64,000 nucleotides of DNA, from positions 69,064,659 through 69,128,658 of the forward strand of contig CM049313.1 in assembly GCA_026874595.1 (NCBI GenBank). The letters run 5' to 3'. The notes under the pieces were generated by a model. That model saw only the letters and a list, made by a program, of their open reading frames with translations, was not told the origin of the DNA and made no database searches. Positions 59,274-64,000 of this stretch are shown here, one piece after another. Origin of the DNA: Sipunculus nudus (taxonomy: Eukaryota; Annelida; Sipuncula; Golfingiida; Sipunculidae). The position numbers and the translations under genes are program-made. Every line of letters starts with the position of its first letter. The first letter of the stretch is position 1.

Positions 59274-59815
59274 GGAGAGAATAGTCATATTATTTTAATA
59301 AGCATTGCCGTTAGCAAGGAAAACTTGTCAAAAGATTTCTGTAAGTATTAAACAAGATGACCTTTGGAAAGTGCATATTATCATGACCTTTTTTTTTATT
59401 AAAAAATAGGTTATAGGTAACATCTTCACTCTATGGGTGTTCCTAAACGCAGTCGTTTTATCTGACTAAATTTCAATGAGTGATTGATACTAATATATAC
59501 ATATACAAAACAAAAACTTGTCAAAATGCACATACTGCCAGCTGGCCCTAAATAAAATCGAACATAAATATAATTTTATGGTAAGCAATAATATGATGAT
59601 ACAATTATGACTGTACATAATAAAAATAATTAAATTTAATATTATCCTTGAAAATTGGATATAGACTCCCTCCTCTTGAGACTCTAAAATCCCACGTGAC
59701 TGTCCAAATTTTACCCTGCGCCTCCCGAACTCCCCAATGTTAACATTTGTATCAATTGCTATCTGTGTAAATTAAAAAAGATTTGTACGGAAATGCCTAC
59801 CTTTCGCAGTTCCAT
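28556..59815 (-). CDS. SLC23A: SLC23-type transporter (ascorbate / nucleobase family), 14 coding exons
   Basis: Coding exons: 59815-59801, 59150-58998, 56915-56758, 46522-46437, 43369-43242, 42758-42577, 41724-41604, 35422-35269, 34714-34565, 32106-32003, 31415-31286, 31007-30864, 29989-29894 and 28737-28556. They sum to 1,803 bp, giving 600 residues and a TAG stop, close to vertebrate SVCT1. Every junction joins in phase. Diagnostic segments include LGLQ-H-FSTMF in the first membrane segment, [86 protein letters not shown] and [17 protein letters not shown]. The loop exon 43,369-43,242 has three N-glycosylation sequons. The product should be a plasma-membrane, sodium-coupled importer of ascorbate or nucleobases. 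The signature P/E-N-I-G-x4-T-K reads D-N-I-A-x4-T-K here, so substrate range is uncertain. The start is less sure than the rest. Confidence 0.93.
29686..29745. repeat. (TA)n microsatellite
   Basis: About 30 TA units in the intron between transporter exons 13 and 14. Confidence 0.95.
29894..29989 (-). CDS. SLC23A: Transporter exon 13
   Basis: The exon encodes [20 protein letters not shown] and DNTVPG, the last membrane segment with the family motif LDNTxPG. Confidence 0.93.
30864..31007 (-). CDS. SLC23A: Transporter exon 12
   Basis: The exon encodes [20 protein letters not shown] and [16 protein letters not shown], conserved through NSxRNLFxxGFS. Phase 1 at both ends. Confidence 0.93.
31286..31415 (-). 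CDS. SLC23A: Transporter exon 11
   Basis: The exon encodes [20 protein letters not shown] and [20 protein letters not shown]. It ends in phase 1 at ATAG|GTTGGT. Confidence 0.93.
32003..32106 (-). CDS. SLC23A: Transporter exon 10 (signature motif)
   Basis: The exon encodes [20 protein letters not shown] and [15 protein letters not shown]. The last part is the family signature, but Asp replaces Pro/Glu/Gln and Ala replaces the usual Gly. Confidence 0.93.
32494..34125 (-). pseudogene. 5'-truncated non-LTR retrotransposon (LINE) with reverse transcriptase remains
   Basis: Read on the minus strand with several stops, the block gives [20 protein letters not shown], then [18 protein letters not shown] and a tail with [15 protein letters not shown]. 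These are reverse-transcriptase motifs in the right order. The 5' end is cut near 34,125. The 3' end near 32,494 is a GATAAATAAATAAATG-type tail. Motifs suggest the Jockey/CR1 side of the LINE tree. It lies in the intron between transporter exons 9 and 10, on the same strand as the host gene, and is not intact. Confidence 0.82.
34565..34714 (-). CDS. SLC23A: Transporter exon 9
   Basis: The exon encodes [20 protein letters not shown] and [20 protein letters not shown], the acidic transmembrane motif and the [11 protein letters not shown] loop typical of SLC23. Confidence 0.95.
35269..35422 (-). CDS. SLC23A: Transporter exon 8
   Basis: The exon encodes [20 protein letters not shown], a membrane segment, then [20 protein letters not shown], which is strongly conserved in the family. 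Confidence 0.93.
35921..36123. mobile_element. Foldback (inverted-repeat) element of about 200 bp
   Basis: The left arm, 35,921-35,960, starts TACGCTCTGAACA and contains TGACCTCCCGG. The right arm, 36,078-36,123, is its reverse complement with small indels. A second, perfect 13-bp inverted repeat (CTTATGGAGCGTA at 36,001 and its complement at 36,038) lies inside. The element lies in the intron between transporter exons 7 and 8 and codes for nothing obvious. Confidence 0.75.
36335..40479 (+). mobile_element. LTR-like repeat copy 2, split by an insertion
   Basis: The left piece, 36,335-36,579, and right piece, 39,922-40,479, together reconstruct the repeat seen intact and inverted at 7,421-8,260. 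It starts TGTTATAG and ends CCGTAACA. ATAT flanks both ends (36,331-36,334 and 40,480-40,483) as a possible target duplication. The right piece has TATAAATAGGGG near 39,982 and AATAAA near 40,352, as expected for LTR promoter and polyadenylation signals. It lies in the intron between transporter exons 7 and 8, antisense to the gene. Confidence 0.65.
36580..39921. mobile_element. 3.3-kb insertion inside the LTR-like repeat
   Basis: ATTATAT occurs on both sides (36,573-36,579 and 39,922-39,928), a likely 7-bp target duplication. Comparison with the uninterrupted copy at 7,421-8,260 shows the inserted block precisely. Inside are two diverged direct repeats, about 37,370-37,930 and 38,915-39,545, sharing GGTTATCATGGAA and ACCATAATATAT-like phrases, around a 1-kb centre of higher GC. 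Short open frames in the centre (for example minus 38,251-38,544) match nothing I recognise. Class of element unknown. Confidence 0.6.
41128..41250. repeat. Dispersed repeat, copy 2
   Basis: This is the partner of 11,708-11,830 in the same orientation, sharing ACTTGCTCTCGCTGTA and the TTGCAGCAAA-TATATAC end. Confidence 0.6.
41604..41724 (-). CDS. SLC23A: Transporter exon 7
   Basis: The exon encodes [20 protein letters not shown], with the family motif SQYLRN, and ends VFSVFP. The TTTCAG acceptor and GTGAGT donor are canonical. Confidence 0.92.
42577..42758 (-). CDS. SLC23A: Transporter exon 6
   Basis: The exon encodes [20 protein letters not shown] and two further hydrophobic segments including [17 protein letters not shown], then SWPISVT. 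Phase 0 in, phase 2 out. Confidence 0.93.
43242..43369 (-). CDS. SLC23A: Transporter exon 5 (extracellular loop)
   Basis: The exon encodes a Ser/Thr-rich loop with three N-x-S/T sequons (NST, NVS, NTT) and ends WHFRMRE, matching the conserved W-x-x-R-x-RE before the next membrane segment. Confidence 0.88.
43690..46430. repeat. 2.7-kb minisatellite of 21-bp units
   Basis: About 130 units of a 21-bp repeat, consensus close to GTGTATGTGTCATGTAGGTGA, fill most of the intron between transporter exons 4 and 5. Because 21 is divisible by three, several frames on both strands stay open for up to 190 codons and spell seven-residue repeats, which are artefacts. Higher-order copies are visible: 44,040-44,379 is repeated at 44,380-44,719 (340 bp), and blocks starting with TGTCATTGAGATAAG recur at 45,381, 45,654 and 45,990. 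The array ends within about ten bases of the exon 4 donor. Confidence 0.93.
46437..46522 (-). CDS. SLC23A: Transporter exon 4
   Basis: The exon encodes [20 protein letters not shown], the conserved substrate-region segment, and ends with KWRCPVG. Its GTAAGA donor lies a few bases from a 2.7-kb minisatellite. Confidence 0.93.
47059..47108. repeat. (TA)n microsatellite
   Basis: About 25 TA units, preceded by a poly-G run at 47,022-47,036. Confidence 0.95.
47110..49490. other. Intron 3 of the transporter; no gene seen
   Basis: The stretch holds poly-G and poly-C runs (about 47,960-47,977, 48,362-48,380, 49,281-49,298 and 49,437-49,455) and phrases typical of decayed repeats, but no exon or recognisable element. 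Confidence 0.45.
49495..49793 (+). repeat. Left terminal repeat of the Penelope-like element, first part
   Basis: This block is the reverse complement of about 56,222-56,535, with landmarks TGTTGCACTCGTCAGGTA, ACATGTTACAGAGATATGCG and GATATACCAGGATCAGATAG. It is cut off at 49,793 by the TIR element; the rest of the repeat resumes at 54,606. Confidence 0.75.
49805..51360. repeat. Tandem array with a period of about 216 bp
   Basis: Seven copies have their common TGACCTCACTG core at about 50,093, 50,301, 50,517, 50,733, 50,949, 51,133 and 51,348. Each has CAGTGAGCTCTCGATGACCT, then TGTGATATATCATATTGTGA, and an AT-rich half with AGAATAATGTGATATAATA. A partial unit begins the array at 49,805. It is the left subterminal part of the TIR element. 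Confidence 0.9.
51360..53820. other. Central part of the TIR element; no gene seen
   Basis: The stretch is AT-rich, with (TA)n at 51,784-51,831 and 52,898-52,931 and poly-G runs at 51,530 and 52,698. I found no transposase-like frame on either strand. Confidence 0.5.
53820..54590. repeat. Tandem array with a period of about 48-50 bp
   Basis: The units share CTGAGAACTCACACTGTGAG, ATCACTGTGACC and ACCATGACCTCA. The clearest copies start near 54,331, 54,379, 54,429 and 54,476. The array ends at the right terminal inverted repeat and shares the TCACTGTGA motif with the left array. Confidence 0.88.
54655..56045 (+). pseudogene. Decayed Penelope-like retroelement (reverse transcriptase plus C-terminal region)
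   Basis: The plus strand reads [15 protein letters not shown] near 54,775, a reverse-transcriptase A motif, and [17 protein letters not shown] near 55,050, the catalytic motif. Then come [11 protein letters not shown] near 55,185, [20 protein letters not shown] near 55,480 and remains of a cysteine-rich region (NCNYRKPT-like) with a possible nuclease part near 55,840-55,960. NPPYS with YRDDG in this order is typical of Penelope-like elements, which carry a GIY-YIG nuclease at the C-terminus. There are in-frame stops (for example near 54,886 and 55,321) and frameshifts, and the N-terminus is missing. It lies in transporter intron 3, antisense to the gene. Confidence 0.8.
56160..56540 (-). repeat. 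Right terminal repeat of the Penelope-like element (inverted)
   Basis: This block is the reverse complement of 54,655-54,606 followed by 49,793-49,495, joined without interruption. Penelope-like elements are known for terminal repeats in either orientation. A (CT)n tract (about 56,076-56,101) lies between the coding remains and this repeat. Confidence 0.75.
56584..56664. repeat. (TA)n-(GA)n compound microsatellite
   Basis: About 20 TA units change directly into about 20 GA units, less than 100 bases from transporter exon 3. Confidence 0.95.
56758..56915 (-). CDS. SLC23A: Transporter exon 3
   Basis: The exon starts after TTTGTAG with [15 protein letters not shown], so the conserved Gln-His pair spans the exon 2/3 boundary. 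It ends [20 protein letters not shown] and a split Arg. Confidence 0.9.
56935..57812. repeat. Minisatellite of about 45-bp units in transporter intron 2
   Basis: Degenerate units share CGTGTGTTACAACCTTACRA and AGACTGCAAAGGACGAAACA. The array starts about 20 bases from the exon 3 acceptor and is interrupted at about 57,090-57,300 by unrelated sequence. Some units resemble the end of exon 3's intron, so it may have grown from there. Confidence 0.82.
58640..58838. repeat. Fragment related to the Penelope terminal repeat, with (TA)n
   Basis: ACAACATGATGCACGAAACT and TATAAAGCTCT... CTCTAGCAGTTGTT parallel 56,450-56,565 in the same orientation. As at that copy, a (TA)n tract follows (58,783-58,838). 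Confidence 0.6.
58998..59150 (-). CDS. SLC23A: Transporter exon 2
   Basis: The exon runs from a TTCTTAG acceptor to CAG|GTCGTA. It encodes an acidic cytosolic N-terminus, then [20 protein letters not shown] and LQ, matching the family motif IYxxEDxPPWYLCxxLGxQ. An internal Met at 59,072 could also serve as start. Confidence 0.85.
59202..59270. repeat. (TA)n-(GA)n compound microsatellite
   Basis: TA repeats are followed by GA repeats in transporter intron 1. Confidence 0.93.
59801..59815 (-). CDS. SLC23A: Transporter exon 1 (five codons)
   Basis: The ATG at 59,815 lies in a good context (AAAATGG). It is followed by MELRK and a GTAGGC donor in phase 0, fitting exon 2. The frame is also open upstream to a possible acceptor near 59,853, so this start is probable, not certain. 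Confidence 0.55.
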
Positions 59816-59859
59816 TTTCCCGGTAAAGAGTCTAGGTTCCTCCGAATACCTGCAAAAGT

Positions 59860-60519
59860 ATCCAAAAGAACTTAATGTCTTACCTGTTGAGAGGACAATG
59901 AGGTCATATATCAACTCGCCTTATCTAGTTGGATATAACATCGCATTAGACAGCAAGAGAAGACGTCGCCTATCAGTAAATATACACCGTGGACACACTA
60001 TATTTGTGCCCTTTTCGTCTCTGAGCATCATTCCGCGTGCACAAAGATCACAAGCTAATGAGGAAAATAGGAGGGTAACCCTGTATGGCAATAATCAGAA
60101 CCAACTATACTATTACTTTGCGTTGTCTTTCAGTGGAATATAAAGGGTATGGTTTCAATCGCGTTCATCCAGTCCGTGTTTTTTTAAATAGATTTATCAC
60201 AACAACAAAACTACACATAAAACAAATATAAAACAATTACAAACATAAATATACCCACATGTATACCGACACTCATATGCATAAATAAACATGACATTGG
60301 CTAATAATACTGGTAAATCACAACGCGACAACACAAAAGTATTTGTACCTTTACTTTATTATTACTCGTTTACACGATGATACATCAGAAATTACACTAC
60401 CTGATTTGAAGTTTATACTCATCTTGCCTCATTCTGTGGCAATATTTTTTTTTCATTATATGTTTCTTTAATATACACACAATTGAATGTAGACCCCGGA
60501 ATGTAAGTTTCCTTTTGCA

Positions 60520-60550
<31 letters not shown>

Positions 60551-60556
60551 TATAAA

Positions 60557-60600
<44 letters not shown>

Positions 60601-61220
60601 AATATATATATATAAATATATAAAAATATATATATAAACAGACACACATAACTGATATGCTTAACTGAAAGAATAAATATTGAGAAAATTATAAACAGGA
60701 AAACAGTAGTATATTCTCAAAATAATGCATTTTAATCCCTTTAAAAGTGATGTAGACAAATCCTTCAAATCATAATTTAATCCCCCCCCCCTTAACAAAG
60801 CCCATGATTACAAAATATTTTGTAAGTTAAAACATGCCATGGATCCTCACTGCATGCCAAAAATGTATAATACAAATTTATAAATAACAATGTTGCAAAC
60901 GGGCAGGGAAATTATTATTTTTTTCAAGGTCAGGAAAGTCTGGAACTTAAAATGTCAGGAATTTATGTGAAAAAAGGTAAGTCACGAAAAGACAGGGAAT
61001 AATCAATCGGTATGGTGACCATAGTTGGTTATCAGGTCGGAAGGCTTTGGCATCTCTTGCCTCTAGGGCTAGCTTCCAATAATAAAATACTGTATTTTCA
61101 TTTTCCCTTTTAGTAGACGTTGTGGTGTGTTTGTAGGTTTAATCTTTTATATTCATTATTAATGTATACACATCCGAGTTGAAGATTCAGAGCGTGAATA
61201 CACACAATATATAGTATACC
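59860..61220. other. Upstream of the transporter; no gene seen
   Basis: The stretch contains (TA)n blocks at 60,521-60,640. On the minus strand CAACAG|GTAAGAC near 59,893 and TTTTGCAG near 59,853 could bound a 5' untranslated exon and intron of the transporter. A plus-strand 116-codon frame at 59,793-60,143 overlaps exon 1 antisense and has no family resemblance. Confidence 0.35.
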
Positions 61221-61229
61221 AACAGTCAC

Positions 61230-61626
61230 TTACAGACCCACTGTGTTTCTAACAGTAATAAACAACAGGTATATAGTACTAGTAAACAATTTTTGTATAC
61301 AAGAATATGGACGTGCATAGGTATTAAAACTACAAAGGTAGTGAACACCTGGAAATTTTAAGAGAAGTTTCTGAAGCGTCACGCATTCCATATTCCTTAC
61401 ACAAGGAATCTTAGCTGTAGGAGTTTTAACTCCTCCTTGATGGGACACTGGTCCATCACAGACTACCTTCCCAGTATTTACTGGTACCCATTTCTACAAC
61501 TGGGAGTGCAGAGGCACCATTGCGGTTGCCTAAAGGTCTTTTCCGGGTGGGGGTTTGACCGGGATTCGAACTCATGACCTCTGGATCATGAGTCCGGCAT
61601 CTTAACCATTACATCACCGTCCCCTA
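61230..61626 (-). mobile_element. tRNA-derived SINE
   Basis: The minus strand starts GGGGACGGTGATGTAATGG, with an A-box-like stretch, and carries the B box GTTCGAATCCC at 61,571-61,561. A CAT trinucleotide sits where the anticodon would be. A tRNA-unrelated body follows, including AAATACTGGGAAGGTAGTCT and GATGGACCAGTGTCCCATCA, which resembles central domains of invertebrate SINEs. The arms do not form a full tRNA cloverleaf, so it is not a tRNA gene. The 3' limit is approximate. Confidence 0.72.
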
Positions 61627-61744
61627 ATAACATTTCATGTGGCACTTGGCAAATTATTAGGGGAAAAGTTTAGATTTTTTTATTTAAGAGTTATCAAGTA
61701 ATTTTTAGTTGAGTGACTATAGAAAACTATACTTTTTAGATCAG

Positions 61745-62500
61745 CTGACATGTACAAATCGTAACCGCTGGACCTGGAATATTCTTATTTGACATCGAGT
61801 ATGGTCCATTAAAAATCTTATTTGAAACCTGAAATTAGGTCTCTGTTAGTCATACCCTCCGAGCTATTGGGCTCCTAAGTACCCTACCCCCCCCCCCCCC
61901 CAAATAATTAAAATATTGATCAATAAGCTCCAGTTTCTGAAAAACTAATGCATTGGTCATCATGAATCTTTGCATACATATTGATCATAGAATGCTTCAT
62001 CATTTCCTGCAGACTGGTGGCGCAACCTGTATTTTTTTCTAATTTTTTTTTTTTTTCGCTTTTTTTCTCTATTTTGTAGACCTTCAAAGAAGCAGTCATA
62101 TGTAAACGGAGCATAAATCATAACCGCTGGCCCTGGAATATTTTTACTTCACATAAATAGAGATCCATGAAAAATATTTTTGGAAACCTTAAATGAGGTC
62201 TCTGTTACCCATATCCTTGAGCTATGGGGCTTGTAAGTACCCCGAAGATTAATAAAAAAATCGACCTTCAAAGAAGCAGTCATCTGTTAACAGGGCATAT
62301 ATCGTAACCGATGGCCCTGGAGTCTTCTTACCAGACATGAAGGTAGGACTCTGGAAAATCTCCTTGGTAACCTGTACTTAGGTCTCCTTTACCCATATCC
62401 CGCGAGCTACTGGGCCTTTGAGTACCCCCAGTATAATTAAAAATTTGATACAAAAGCTCGAGTATCTTAACCAACTAATGCATTGATCACAATATGCCTC
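61745..62500. repeat. Three related tandem units
   Basis: AACCGCTGGACCTGGAAT near 61,761 recurs near 62,121 and (as AACCGATGGCCCTGGAGT) near 62,303. Each is followed by GGTCTCYGTTA-like and GAGCTAYTGGGC-like phrases. Units are 182-360 bp apart; the difference comes from extra sequence in the first unit. Confidence 0.75.
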
Positions 62501-63169
62501 TATGCTTTATATATATATAACACACACATCATAAGCAGGGAAGGGCACCAAAAAATTATTCATTTTACTCAGCCTACCATTGGTGGCAGTTATGTTTGGT
62601 AAGTTTGCCTTGTGTGGAGATAAATGCGAAACAAGTGGCCAATGGGCCATGACGCTTAGCTGAAATAAAGGAGTCTTAAAGGTGGGCAAAGGCAACCAGA
62701 GTGCTCGAAATCATTCATTTTTGCCAATAGCACTTAGATATAGGTTACAGTGACCTTATACTACATGCAACTGCTACCATTTGTGCCTACTTGACCAACA
62801 GAGTGTTAAAATCAAGTTCTTTCACACCGCTTCCAGAGAATGGGTCGGAGTGACATATCGGGTTTCCAAGCAGATTTTAGTGACCTCCCTGACAGTAATG
62901 TTTAAATTTTTTTAGACAAAATGGATACAATTTGTGTCCCTTCTGATCACTTTGTACTTAAAAGTCATGTTTTTTCTCCTTATTTGCAAAATGAAGGTCA
63001 CAATTACCTTATTTGAAGTTTTCCGGGATAACTTTCATGGAACTCGAATGATGTCAAGTTAGAATATTTAAGGTCCAACACTTATGATTAATGCCTTGTT
63101 AATGGACGACTGCTTCATCTGAAATTCTCAAAAATAGACATTAAAATGCGTAAAAAAATTCGAAACAAG

Positions 63170-64000
63170 AATGGCTTTGTTAAGCAGTCCAAAAACAGAT
63201 ATAGCCCCCCCCCCCCCCCATATGGTCCATTCCGAAACATTAGCGGTAAAATATGCAATGTCTCAAACAATTAATTTCGGCAGATTTGACCTTGATGGTC
63301 AGGCCAAGGTCACCGTTTTTCGAACTTTGTTCAGATTTTGGCAGAAAGAACTAGTGTGTCAAATTTGAAGAAAAATATCTTCAGTACTTCCAAAGTTATT
63401 TGGTGACAATAATTCTAGAATTGCATAAATTTTGACCTTGAATGTCAATGTCAAGGTCACAGGATTTTATGCACGACCAAGATTTGGTAGGAATATTGAG
63501 TGTTTCAAATTTAAGAGGAAAACATGCAGCCCTTCAAAAGTTAACACTTTCACAAGGCAAAAACAATAATTCGGCTGATTTGTTCTTGAAGATCCTTGTC
63601 AAGGTCACCGGGTTCTAAACTCGTCTGCGAACTTGGTGGGAACAACTGCCAGATCCAATTTAAGGACAAAATTAGAAATACTACAAAAGTGATGAGTTTA
63701 AAAAATGTTATATTTAGACAGATTTTACCTTGCAAATGAGCGTAAAAGTCACCAGGTTTCGAACTCCGATAATTCTTTTTGTATGAACAATGAGTGTTTT
63801 AAATATGGGAGGAAAATATGCAGCCCTTTAAAAGTTATCTCGTCCACAAGATAATAACTAAAATTCGGCTGATTCGACCTTGAAGATCCTAGTCAAGGTC
63901 ACCAGGTTTTAAACTTTTCATGGAATATGGTAGGGACATTTTGTGTACCAAAATTTGAGGACAAAATGTGAAATACTCCAAAAGTTATGGAGTTCAAAAT
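63170..64000. repeat. Tandem array with a period of about 148 bp, running off the window
   Basis: TCAAGGTCACC-like motifs recur at 63,306, 63,453, 63,601, 63,747 and 63,895. Each unit also has TTCGGCTGATTTGACCTTGA, CGAACT, GAGTGTTTCAAATTTRAGGA and CAAAAGTTA. Sequence between 62,500 and 63,170 holds no gene that I can see. Confidence 0.85.

Noticed and set aside
59793-60143. Plus-strand gene of 116 codons
   Set aside because: It runs antisense over the probable first transporter exon, matches no family and has no splice or promoter support.
61550-61626. tRNA gene
   Set aside because: A and B boxes are present but the arms do not pair into a cloverleaf, and a SINE body follows.

Overview
The window looks like nuclear DNA of an invertebrate animal. 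It is AT-rich, has interrupted genes with canonical GT-AG introns, and carries long (TA)n tracts, minisatellites, a Ty3/Gypsy element, a Penelope-like retroelement, LINE relics, a tRNA-derived SINE and several small inverted-repeat elements. A lophotrochozoan, probably a bivalve mollusc, fits best. That is inference from repeat style and gene type and was not tested by any search.

Left part (1-17,000): a minus-strand gene for a secreted, cysteine-rich, probably helical protein. It starts at 16,864 with a signal peptide. A four-exon module (A-B-C-D, about 165-170 residues) follows twice, and a third module starts with its A exon at 1,461-1,617. Intron phases are preserved between modules, so the protein grew by tandem duplication of a block of exons. 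I could not assign a family. The introns hold a LINE relic, an LTR-like repeat, two MITE-like elements and many (TA)n tracts.

Middle part (17,000-28,500): a diverged segmental duplication of about 1.4 kb (18,443-19,812 and 20,161-21,652) with an unusually conserved core. Next is a complete, apparently young Ty3/Gypsy retrotransposon (22,259-26,866) with 150-bp LTRs, a 5-bp target duplication, a primer site matching tRNA-Leu and one open gag-pol frame. After it comes sequence in which I recognise no gene, then a minisatellite.

Right part (28,556-59,815): one minus-strand gene of 14 coding exons for a 600-residue SLC23-type transporter (sodium-ascorbate / nucleobase family). All exon phases join in frame. 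Its introns are crowded. They hold a 5'-truncated LINE, a solo LTR split by a 3.3-kb insertion, a 2.7-kb array of 21-bp repeats next to a splice donor, and a decayed Penelope-like element. One terminal repeat of that element is interrupted by a 4.8-kb terminal-inverted-repeat element, which carries two internal tandem arrays with AGGTCA direct repeats. The far right (59,816-64,000) holds a SINE and two tandem arrays; the last runs off the window.

The two host genes show no functional link; they are simply neighbours on the same strand. The observations I would look at first are the exon-module gene, the 4.8-kb TIR element with internal arrays, and the altered signature motif of the transporter.
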